Assembly: GCA_041859375.1 (NCBI GenBank)
Contig: JBHEKP010000112.1
Location: 1 to 8,579, forward strand
DNA length: 8,579 bases
Reading direction: 5' to 3'
DNA from: JBHEKP01 sp041859375
GTDB lineage: Bacteria > Hydrogenedentota > Hydrogenedentia > Hydrogenedentales > CAITNO01
This document shows, piece by piece, positions 1 through 5,946 of this stretch. Both the position numbers and the translations under genes were made by a program. A model generated the notes under the pieces. That model was not told the DNA's origin. It saw only the letters and a list, made by a program, of their open reading frames with translations, and did not search any database. Within the stretch, counting starts at the first letter, position 1; each line of letters begins with the position of its first letter.

Positions 1-1
1 C

Positions 2-2152
2 CCGAAGCGTGACATCGTCCTCCTCAACGCCGCTGCCGGGCTCGTCATCACCGGGCTCGGCTTGGAGACGGCGGACACGGCGTTCCTGCGCCTGGACCTG
101 TCGCGGCCCGGGGCGGGCTGGGAGACCCTGCCGCCGTGGCCGGGGCCGTCCCGCGCGCTGGCGATTGCCGCCGCGCAGACCAACGGCGTGGACGACTGCG
201 TGTACCTGTGCAGCGGCCGCCGGGTGAACGGGTCCGGGACCACGGAATTTCTCGCCGACCTGTACGAATTCAACCCGGCGCGGCACCGGTCCGGCGCGGC
301 GGCGTGGCGGCGGCGGGCCGACGCGCCCCGGTGCGTCATGGCGGGCGCGGGCGCGCCCGCGGGCCAGAGCCACATCATGGTGCTGTCCGGGGCCGACGGG
401 GCGCTGTTCCACCAGGCGGACACCCTCAAGGACGCCCATCCCGGTTTCCCGAAGGAATCCTTCGCCTACCACACCATCACGGACACCTGGGTCTCCGCCG
501 GCGCAACCCCGGCAAACCAGGTGACCACAACGGCGGTGCGGTGGGGGACCGATCCCGTGAAGGCCCCGATCATCGTGGCCAGCGGCGAGCTGCGCCCGCG
601 CGTGCGCACGCCGCGCGTGTGGGCCGTGACCCCGGAACCGGGCGGCACGCGCTTCGGCGCGGCGGACTTCACGGTCCTCTTCCTGTATCTCGCGGCCATG
701 CTCGGTGTCGGCGTGTTCTTCTCCTTCCGCAACCGGACGGCCGATGATTTCTTCCGGGGCGGCCAACGGGTGCCGTGGTTTGTGGCCGGACTCAGCATTT
801 TCGCCACCATGCTCAGCTCCATCACCTTCATGGCGATTCCGGCGAAGACCTACGCCACCGACTGGGTCTATTTTCTGGTGAACATGACGGTGGTCGCCGT
901 GGCGCCGGTTGTCGTGCTGGTTTTCCTGCCCTTTTTCAGAAAGATAGAGGCCGCGAGCGCCTACGAATACCTTGAGCTGCGCTTCAACCGTTTCGCGCGG
1001 CTTTTCGCCAGCGCGTCCTTCACTATCTTCCAGATTGGCCGGATGGCCGTTGTGCTGTACCTGCCCTCCCTCGCGCTGGCGGCCATCACGCCGCTGTCGG
1101 TGGAGCAGAGCATCCTGCTCATGGGTGTCCTCAGCATCATCTACTGCGCCCTGGGCGGCCTGGAGGCGGTGGTGTGGACCGACACGGTCCAGAGCTTTGT
1201 GCTGCTGGGCGGCGCGCTGTTCAGCCTGATTCTCATTCTCACACGGGTGGAGGGCGGCCTCGGGGGCGCGCTGGAGACGGCGCTGGCGCACGACAAGCTG
1301 CGGCTGGCCACGCTGGACTTTTCGGCGCACAGCTTCGCCACGCCGGCCCTGTGGGTGGTGGTGCTGGGCGGCTTTGCCCAGAGCCTCGTGCCCTACACGT
1401 CGGACATGGCGGTGGTGCAGCGCTACATGGCCGTGCCCGACGAGGCCCGCGCAAAGAAGGCCATCTGGACCAACGCCATCGCCGTCATCCCCGCCACGCT
1501 GCTCTTCTTCGGCATCGGCACCGCGCTCTTTGTGTTTTACGCGAACCATCCCGACCGCCTCGATCCCGCCTTCCGGACCGACGCGATCTTTCCCCTGTTC
1601 ATTGCCCGGGAGCTGCCCCTCGGGGTGGCCGGCCTGGTGGTGGCGGGTGTGTTCGCCGCCGCCCAGTCCACCATCTCCACCAGCATGAACAGCGTGTCCA
1701 CGGCGGTGGTCTCCGACTTCTTCCACCCGTTGGGGCTGGCCCGGTCGGCGCGCGGCGGCCTGTGGCTGGGCCGCGTGCTCACCGTGCTGTCCGGGACCCT
1801 GGGCACCGGGCTCGCCCTGACCTTCGCCTCCTCCGGCGTCATGTCCGTCTGGGACCGGTTCATGGGCATTCTGGGGCTCTTCGGCGGTTCCATGTGCGGG
1901 CTCTTCTGCCTCGGCATCCTCACCACGCGCGCCAACGGGCCTGGGGCGGTGATCGGCGCCCTCGCCGGGGCCGCCGGACTCTACTGGGTTCAGCGCCACA
2001 CCCCCACCCACCTGCTGCTCTACGCATTTGTCGGCGTGTCGCTGTGCTTCGCTGTTGGCTACCTCGCCAGTTTCGCCTTTGCCCCCGCGAAAAAACCCAT
2101 CCGGGGGCTGACCATTTACACGCTGCGCGGCGGGAACTCAGAAGGCGGCTGA
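2..2152 (+). CDS. Kelch/NanM-like mutarotase domain fused to sodium:solute symporter (5' partial)
   Basis: The reading frame is open from the first complete codon at position 2, so the left edge cuts the gene; 716 residues are present. Residues 1 to about 212 resemble the last blades of a cyclically permuted, NanM-like beta-propeller: blade-like segments such as the W-x-x-LP-x-W around nt 119-140, a YLCSGR strand, and a final TDTW...VTTTAV.W....IIVASGE segment. From about residue 218 a complete SSS permease follows, with about 13 hydrophobic segments. Its first helix carries SIFATMLSSITFM, and the Na+-site-like helix reads FAAAQSTISTSMNSVST (S556, T557 and N563, counting from position 2). NanM enzymes speed conversion of sialic acid anomers in the periplasm, and some SSS permeases import sialic acid. 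SSS proteins usually have an external N-terminus, which would place the propeller outside. Sialic acid is an inferred substrate. The TTG at 62 is not a credible start because homology runs through it. Confidence 0.85.
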   Translation, partial: PKRDIVLLNAAAGLVITGLGLETADTAFLRLDLSRPGAGWETLPPWPGPSRALAIAAAQTNGVDDCVYLCSGRRVNGSGTTEFLADLYEFNPARHRSGAAAWRRRADAPRCVMAGAGAPAGQSHIMVLSGADGALFHQADTLKDAHPGFPKESFAYHTITDTWVSAGATPANQVTTTAVRWGTDPVKAPIIVASGELRPRVRTPRVWAVTPEPGGTRFGAADFTVLFLYLAAMLGVGVFFSFRNRTADDFFRGGQRVPWFVAGLSIFATMLSSITFMAIPAKTYATDWVYFLVNMTVVAVAPVVVLVFLPFFRKIEAASAYEYLELRFNRFARLFASASFTIFQIGRMAVVLYLPSLALAAITPLSVEQSILLMGVLSIIYCALGGLEAVVWTDTVQSFVLLGGALFSLILILTRVEGGLGGALETALAHDKLRLATLDFSAHSFATPALWVVVLGGFAQSLVPYTSDMAVVQRYMAVPDEARAKKAIWTNAIAVIPATLLFFGIGTALFVFYANHPDRLDPAFRTDAIFPLFIARELPLGVAGLVVAGVFAAAQSTISTSMNSVSTAVVSDFFHPLGLARSARGGLWLGRVLTVLSGTLGTGLALTFASSGVMSVWDRFMGILGLFGGSMCGLFCLGILTTRANGPGAVIGALAGAAGLYWVQRHTPTHLLLYAFVGVSLCFAVGYLASFAFAPAKKPIRGLTIYTLRGGNSEGG

Positions 2153-2178
2153 CGGGGCGGGAAAGGCCGCCGCGCGTC

Positions 2179-2207
2179 TTGACGGCCACAAGCCGCGTCC
2201 CTATAAT
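2179..2207 (+). promoter_or_regulatory. Near-consensus sigma-70-type promoter upstream of the second SSS gene
   Basis: TTGACG lies at 2179-2184 and TATAAT at 2202-2207, separated by exactly 17 bp. This is a 5/6 match to the -35 consensus and a perfect -10, and both are AT-rich words in very GC-rich DNA. Transcription would start near 2213-2215, giving a leader of about 65 nt before the ATG at 2279. It implies that the second transporter is transcribed independently of the fusion gene upstream. Confidence 0.72.
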
Positions 2208-2211
2208 TCGG

Positions 2212-2229
2212 GGCATGTTTTCCCATGCC
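2212..2229 (+). promoter_or_regulatory. Palindrome at the predicted transcription start (possible operator or leader hairpin)
   Basis: GGCATG at 2212-2217 and CATGCC at 2224-2229 form a perfect inverted repeat around the 6-nt spacer TTTTCC. It sits on the predicted +1 of the promoter at 2179-2207. That position would suit a repressor operator, or the RNA would start with a short hairpin. The role is inference from position and symmetry; a 6-bp repeat can occur by chance. Confidence 0.35.
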
Positions 2230-2237
2230 GTGTTGCG

Positions 2238-2255
2238 CCGCCCGTGATGGGGCGG
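2238..2255 (+). promoter_or_regulatory. Leader hairpin before the second SSS gene
   Basis: CCGCCC at 2238-2243 can pair with GGGCGG at 2250-2255 around a GTGATG loop. It lies in the predicted 5' leader, upstream of the weak Shine-Dalgarno-like GAAAGGG at 2265-2271. Only three T residues follow, so it is not a convincing terminator. The right arm is part of an 11-bp word, GGGGCGGTTTG (2249-2259), that recurs at 5908-5918 in the leader of the DUF4114 gene. Confidence 0.3.
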
Positions 2256-2278
2256 TTTGATTCCGAAAGGGTTCCCGC

Positions 2279-4114
2279 ATGCGCCTTCAACTCATAGACT
2301 GGGTCATTGTCGTCGCGTCCCTGCTGGTTTGTTTTGTCCCGGCGCTCTTTTTCGGCAGGCGTGCGGGGAAAAACACGTCGGAGTTCTTCCTGTCGGGGCG
2401 TTCGGTGCCGTGGTGGCTGGCCGGTCTTTCCATGGTGGCCACGACCTTCAGCAGCGACACGCCCAACCTGGTCACCGACATCGTCCGCCGGCAGGGTGTG
2501 GCGGGCAACTGGTGCTGGTGGGCCTTTGTGCTCACCGGTGTGGCCACGGTCTTCTTTTACGCCCAGTTGTGGCGGCGCTCGGGCGTCATGACGGACCTTG
2601 AGTTTTACGAGGTCCGGTATTCAGGCGCGGCGGCGGGGGTGGTGCGCGGGTTCCGCGCGGTCTATCTGGGTTTCTTCTTCAACTGCATCATCATGGCCTC
2701 GGTGAACCTCGCGGCCTGCAAGATAGCGGCCATCCTCTTCGGGCTTGACCGGTGGCAGACGCTGGCGATGGTGGGGGTGCTCAATGTGGTGTTTGCGGCG
2801 CACTCCGGCCTCTGGGGCGTGCTGGTGATTGACATGATCCAGTTTTTCATCAAGATGACCGCCGTGATCGCCGCCGCCTATTTCGCGCTCAGGCAGCCCC
2901 AGGTGGGCGGGTTGTCCGGGCTGGTGGAGAAGCTTTCCAGCCCGATGCAGTCCCCGGACGGGGGCGGCATGATCCATTACCTGAACATACTGCCCGACTT
3001 CTCCAACAACTGGGACATCGCGCTGGCCGTCTTCATCATTCCGATAGTGGTGCAATGGTGGGCGGTCTGGTATCCGGGCGCCGAGCCGGGCGGCGGCAGC
3101 TACATCGCCCAGCGCATGCTTTCGTCGAAGTCGGAGAAGGACTCCCTGGGCGCTGTGCTGTTCTTCAATGTCGCCCATTACGTGCTCCGCCCGTGGCCGT
3201 GGATTCTTGTGGGGCTCTGCTCGCTCATCATTTATCCGGAGCTCTCCGACATCCAGGCCGCGTTCCCCGATCTCAACCCGGCGCTTCTGGGCCACGACAT
3301 CGCCTACCCGGCCATGCTCAAATTCCTGCCCGTGGGCTTTGTCGGCCTCATGGTTGGCGGCCTGATAGCGGCCAACTCCTCCACCATCCTGACCCACCTC
3401 AACTGGGGCGCGTCCTATCTGGTCCACGACTTTTACCGCCGCTTCATCCGCCGGGACGCCACCGAGCGCCATTACGTGTGGGCCGGGCGCGTCACAACGG
3501 TCATGCTCTTTCTCGTCTCCTCCGCGGTGGTTTTTGTGATGGACTCCGCGAAGGACAACTTTGACCTGATGCTCCAGGTCGGCGCGGGCACGGGCCTGCT
3601 CTACCTGCTCCGCTGGTTCTGGTGGCGCATCAATGCCTGGTGCGAGGTGGTGGCCATGATCAGCTCCTTTGCCGTGTCCGTGGCGATTTTCTTCCTGAAG
3701 AAGGACGGCTGGGACATTCCCACGGCCCAGGGCCTGATCATCACCATCGCCCTGACCACGGTCTGCTGGGTGATTACCGCGTACGCCGGTCCCCAGACCG
3801 ACCGGAAGGTGCTGGTTGACTTTTACCTGAAAGTGCGCCCCTTTGGTCCGGGCTGGGCAAGCATACGCAGGGAGGCGGGCGTTTCGGAGGATGAGGCGGC
3901 CTCCACCCACCAGAACATTCCGCTGGCGCTGCTCGGCTGGGTCGCGGGCTGCATGATGATTTGGGCGTCCCTGTTCACGGTGGGCAATTACCTCTATGGG
4001 CGCATGGGCTATGCCGCGGCGCTGTTTTGCGTCTTCCTGGTGAGCGCGCTGCTTGTCCTGTGGGTGGTCAACCGGCTTTGGACCGGCGGCACCGGGGACA
4101 CGCAGGCCGGTTGA
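2279..4114 (+). CDS. Sodium:solute symporter family transporter, substrate unknown
   Basis: A 611-residue SSS (solute:sodium symporter) family protein with about 14 hydrophobic segments, expected in the cytoplasmic membrane and to drive solute import with the Na+ gradient. The N-terminus matches the family core: a first helix, then FFGRRAGKNTSEFFLSGRSVPWW and GLSMVATTFSSDTPN. Further hallmarks are WYPGAEPGGG (W264 onward), RPWPWI (304-309), the ANSSTILTHLNW helix (A365 to W376), which aligns with the Na+-binding helix of this family, and a tryptophan-rich RWFWWRINAW (445-454). It is longer than classic SSS proteins and carries a hydrophilic loop at about 510-550. It belongs to a different subfamily from the permease upstream, so the pair is not a recent tandem duplication. 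The ATG at 2279 is preceded by GAAAGGG with 7-nt spacing. It has its own promoter. The substrate cannot be read from the sequence; sugars or organic acids are possible. Confidence 0.92.
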   Translation: MRLQLIDWVIVVASLLVCFVPALFFGRRAGKNTSEFFLSGRSVPWWLAGLSMVATTFSSDTPNLVTDIVRRQGVAGNWCWWAFVLTGVATVFFYAQLWRRSGVMTDLEFYEVRYSGAAAGVVRGFRAVYLGFFFNCIIMASVNLAACKIAAILFGLDRWQTLAMVGVLNVVFAAHSGLWGVLVIDMIQFFIKMTAVIAAAYFALRQPQVGGLSGLVEKLSSPMQSPDGGGMIHYLNILPDFSNNWDIALAVFIIPIVVQWWAVWYPGAEPGGGSYIAQRMLSSKSEKDSLGAVLFFNVAHYVLRPWPWILVGLCSLIIYPELSDIQAAFPDLNPALLGHDIAYPAMLKFLPVGFVGLMVGGLIAANSSTILTHLNWGASYLVHDFYRRFIRRDATERHYVWAGRVTTVMLFLVSSAVVFVMDSAKDNFDLMLQVGAGTGLLYLLRWFWWRINAWCEVVAMISSFAVSVAIFFLKKDGWDIPTAQGLIITIALTTVCWVITAYAGPQTDRKVLVDFYLKVRPFGPGWASIRREAGVSEDEAASTHQNIPLALLGWVAGCMMIWASLFTVGNYLYGRMGYAAALFCVFLVSALLVLWVVNRLWTGGTGDTQAG

Positions 4115-4121
4115 GCGCCGG

Positions 4122-4135
4122 GGGGCAGCCGCCCC
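4122..4135 (+). other. Short GC-rich hairpin after the second SSS gene
   Basis: GGGGC at 4122-4126 pairs with GCCCC at 4131-4135 around an AGCC loop, starting 7 nt after the TGA stop. There is no T-tract, so it is not a standard intrinsic terminator. It could protect the mRNA 3' end, or it may simply reflect the GC-rich composition. Confidence 0.25.
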
Positions 4136-4149
4136 GCAATGAGACGGGA

Positions 4150-4201
4150 TGGGGCCGCGTTTGGCGGCGCGTGCCGTTTTCGGCGCCGCATGCCCCGTTT
4201 T
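4150..4201 (+). terminator. Nested hairpin with a short T run: possible terminator of the second SSS gene
   Basis: An outer stem GGGGC 4151-4155 / GCCCC 4192-4196 can enclose a perfect 7-bp stem GCGGCGC 4164-4170 / GCGCCGC 4183-4189. GTTTT follows directly (4197-4201). Smaller alternative stems also exist: GCCGC 4154-4158 with GCGGC 4164-4168, and GCCG 4173-4176 with CGGC 4181-4184. The T run is short, so termination may be weak or Rho-dependent. The spacer is denser in inverted repeats than expected for a simple gap. Confidence 0.35.
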
Positions 4202-4204
4202 GGG

Positions 4205-4233
4205 GGAACTTTTCCGGGGCGTTGCGCAATACA
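4205..4233 (+). promoter_or_regulatory. Possible ECF-sigma-type promoter for the LTxxQ/pseudopilin operon
   Basis: GGAACTT at 4205-4211 matches the -35 word typical of group IV (ECF) sigma factors. The sequence 16 bp further on is AATACA (4228-4233), which is not a clear ECF -10 element, so only the -35 half is persuasive. If active, it would give a leader of roughly 30 nt before the ATG at 4272. I found no good sigma-70-type promoter in this spacer. An envelope-stress-type sigma factor would fit a Spy/CpxP-like gene, but this is inference. Confidence 0.25.
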
Positions 4234-4271
4234 CCAACGGGGCGGGGTGACACCGGACATGGGAGCCGCCG

Positions 4272-4871
4272 ATGGCTTTGATCACGAAAAAGCGGGTGAA
4301 ATACGCGCTGGCCGGGGCCGGAGCGGTGTATCTGGTCCTGTTTGCGGGGTGGCTGGTGTATTCGGCGGTGCGGCAGGAAGCGCCCCGGGGCCCCTCGGAC
4401 TTGGAGGCCCATCCGGAGCGGCAGGAGGAGATTGTGGCGCGCAGGCGCGCGGAGGAACTGCGCGACCGGCTCCAGCTCAGCGAGGAGCAGACCCAAAAGA
4501 TAGCCGAAATTTACCAGAAGAACCGGATGGACGACGAGCCTCCGGACGGCCCCCCGACGGAGGAGCAGCGCAACCGCTGGCGCGCGCGGCAGGAGGAAAT
4601 CGCCCGGGTGCTGACGCCGGAGCAGCAGGCGCAACTGGAGCAGGAGCGCCGTTTCGGCGGGCCGGGATGGCCGGGAGGGCGCATCACACCCGAGCGGATC
4701 GAGCAGCTCAAGCAGAGCATGAGCCCGGAACAGCGGGAGCGGTTTGAAAAGGCGGCGGAGCGGATGCGCCAGTTCCGGGGGGCGGGTGGGGGCGGCCGCG
4801 GTCCGGAGCAGGGCGGACGGCGCGGCGGGGGCAGGGGTCCGGGGCGGGAACAACCCCGTCCGCGGCAATAA
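4272..4871 (+). CDS. Membrane-anchored LTxxQ-motif (Spy/CpxP-like) protein with Gly/Arg-rich tail
   Basis: A 199-residue protein with a basic N-terminus (KKRVK), one hydrophobic segment at about 12-31 and then a helical, highly charged domain. Three LTxxQ-like motifs are visible: LSEEQ at 69-73, LTPEQ at 114-118 and MSPEQ at 150-154. In the Spy/CpxP/heavy-metal-sensor group this motif marks periplasmic all-helical proteins that act as chaperones or stress sensors. The segment has no lipobox or clear cleavage site, so it is probably a signal anchor with the helices outside. Residues 169-199 form a Gly/Arg-rich low-complexity tail (GGGGRG, GGRRGGGRG), which is odd for this family. The ATG is preceded by GGGAG (4261-4265) with 6-nt spacing. 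It lies 18 nt upstream of the pseudopilin gene, so the two are probably co-transcribed. The exact function is unknown, and the family call rests on short motifs. Confidence 0.72.
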   Translation: MALITKKRVKYALAGAGAVYLVLFAGWLVYSAVRQEAPRGPSDLEAHPERQEEIVARRRAEELRDRLQLSEEQTQKIAEIYQKNRMDDEPPDGPPTEEQRNRWRARQEEIARVLTPEQQAQLEQERRFGGPGWPGGRITPERIEQLKQSMSPEQRERFEKAAERMRQFRGAGGGGRGPEQGGRRGGGRGPGREQPRPRQ

Positions 4872-4889
4872 CAGAACGGAGCGTCGCCC

Positions 4890-5867
4890 ATGAACAAGCG
4901 GAGCGGATTCACCCTCATCGAACTGCTGGTGGTCATTGGCATCATCGGCATTCTGGCCTCCATACTGCTGCCCGCGCTGGCGCGGGCCCGCGAGGCGGCG
5001 CGCCGCGCGGGCTGCGCCAACAACCTCAAGCAGTTCGGGCTGGTCTTTTCCATGTATTCCGGAGAGGCGAAGGGCGGGCTCTTTCCGCCGGTGGAAATGG
5101 AGCTGGGCTGCGGCACCCGCGCCTGTTTCGCCTTCGGGCCGCTGATTGGCGCGGTGTATCCCGAGTATCTCACCGACCCGGCGATTCTCTTTTGCCCCTC
5201 GGACGCGCTGGACCGTCTTTCCAACCACCAGCTTCCGGACGGCACGCTCACGCTGCTGAACAGGGTGCCGGGCAACCGGCAGGAGGGCGTGGAGGCCGTT
5301 GACGCCAGCTACACCTACATGCCCTGGGCGCTGGACCGCGTGTCCGACACGGACCCCCTCGATTTTTCCCTGCGGCTGCTGCACCGGCTCCTTGAGGTGG
5401 CCGACGTGATCGGCCTTTCCGACGCCGACATCCTGAACATGGCGGAGGGGCCGGAGCAGTTCATAGACACGACCCACAGCCTTTTCCGGGCCACGCGCCC
5501 CCACCGCCACGGGTCCGGTCCGGCGGCGAACGCCGCGTTGCGCGGGGAGGCGGACAGTGACAGAAAGGTTGAGCCGGGCATCGGCAACGGGGGCGGCGAC
5601 ACGGTGTACCGGCTCCGTCAGGGGATTGAGCGGTTTCTGATCACGGATGTGAACAATCCCGCGGCCTCAGCCAGGGCCCAGAGTGATCTTTTTGTCATGT
5701 ATGACAACGTCGCCCTGACCGTGTCCATGTTCAACCACATCCCCGGCGGGGCGAATGTCCTTTACATGGACGGCCACGTCGAGTTCGTCCGGTATCCGGG
5801 CAGGCCGCCCGTGAACCCCAAGATGGCCGCCGTCACCCACATGTTCGACATCAGGCCGGGCAGTTAA
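4890..5867 (+). CDS. Type II secretion-like pseudopilin, DUF1559 / H-x-DG family
   Basis: A 325-residue prepilin-type protein. The leader MNKRSG is followed by FTLIELLVVIGIIGILASILLPAL. A prepilin peptidase would cut between G6 and F7, and E11 is the conserved Glu at position +5. The helix leads into ARAREAARRAGCANNLKQFG (30-50), typical of DUF1559 proteins, which are greatly expanded in Planctomycetes and relatives. The C-terminal region has YRLRQGIERFLITDVNNPAAS and then NHIPGGANVLYMDGHVEF, an H-x10-DG motif (H283, D294, G295), one residue longer than the usual H-x9-DG. Four cysteines fall in the first third (C42, C74, C79, C102). The protein should be anchored in the inner membrane with its globular domain outside, possibly in a pseudopilus or surface structure. 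The role of the family is poorly known. GGAG at 4878-4881 with 8-nt spacing supports the ATG. Confidence 0.93.
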   Translation: MNKRSGFTLIELLVVIGIIGILASILLPALARAREAARRAGCANNLKQFGLVFSMYSGEAKGGLFPPVEMELGCGTRACFAFGPLIGAVYPEYLTDPAILFCPSDALDRLSNHQLPDGTLTLLNRVPGNRQEGVEAVDASYTYMPWALDRVSDTDPLDFSLRLLHRLLEVADVIGLSDADILNMAEGPEQFIDTTHSLFRATRPHRHGSGPAANAALRGEADSDRKVEPGIGNGGGDTVYRLRQGIERFLITDVNNPAASARAQSDLFVMYDNVALTVSMFNHIPGGANVLYMDGHVEFVRYPGRPPVNPKMAAVTHMFDIRPGS

Positions 5868-5873
5868 AACCCA

Positions 5874-5902
5874 TTGATCCCCCGCGCCGCGCCTGCTAGA
5901 GT
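5874..5902 (+). promoter_or_regulatory. Likely sigma-70-type promoter of the DUF4114-TPR gene
   Basis: TTGATC at 5874-5879 and TAGAGT at 5897-5902 are separated by 17 bp, each matching 4 of 6 consensus positions. The element starts just after the pseudopilin stop codon (5865-5867). Transcription would begin near 5908-5910, giving a leader of about 38 nt. It is weaker than the promoter at 2179 but has the same geometry in otherwise GC-rich DNA. Confidence 0.45.
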
Positions 5903-5905
5903 GGA

Positions 5906-5926
5906 ACGGGGCGGTTTGCGCCCCGT
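5906..5926 (+). promoter_or_regulatory. 8-bp palindromic hairpin at the predicted start of the DUF4114-TPR transcript
   Basis: ACGGGGCG at 5906-5913 pairs perfectly with CGCCCCGT at 5919-5926 around the loop GTTTG. It overlaps the predicted +1 of the promoter at 5874-5902. It has no T-tract and lies upstream of the gene, so an operator or a 5' mRNA-stabilising hairpin is more likely than a terminator. It could also be a weak barrier to readthrough from the pseudopilin operon. Its left arm and loop contain the word GGGGCGGTTTG also found at 2249-2259. Confidence 0.4.
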
Positions 5927-5946
5927 CGGGGTATCCAACACCGGTT

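Noticed and set aside
62..64. TTG as the start of the propeller-symporter gene
   Set aside because: The frame is open to the left edge and the upstream residues (DIVLLNAAAGLVITGLGLE) look like part of the same protein, so the true start lies outside the window.
346..361. Perfect 16-bp GC palindrome CGCGGGCGCGCCCGCG
   Set aside because: It is in frame within coding sequence (AGAGAPAG) in a very GC-rich stretch with no partner copies. Chance is the simplest explanation.
2144..2171. GGCGGC/GCCGCC inverted repeat around the first stop codon as a terminator
   Set aside because: The loop is 16 nt, the stem overlaps the stop codon and no T-tract follows. The repeat is simple GC-rich sequence.
1174..2247. 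Overlapping + strand frame inside the symporter fusion gene
   Set aside because: It is Arg/Gly/His-rich with no hydrophobic segments, while the overlapping frame encodes conserved SSS helices.
2621..4285. Long antisense open frame (554 codons) opposite the second SSS gene
   Set aside because: Its translation is rich in His, Arg, Pro and Gly with no domain or membrane pattern. The opposite strand encodes a clear SSS transporter. It is a by-product of GC-rich codon use.
4068..5510. Long antisense open frame (480 codons) across the operon and spacer
   Set aside because: It runs antisense through two supported genes and a spacer, is low-complexity (Leu/Arg/Pro/Ala), and has no recognisable motif.
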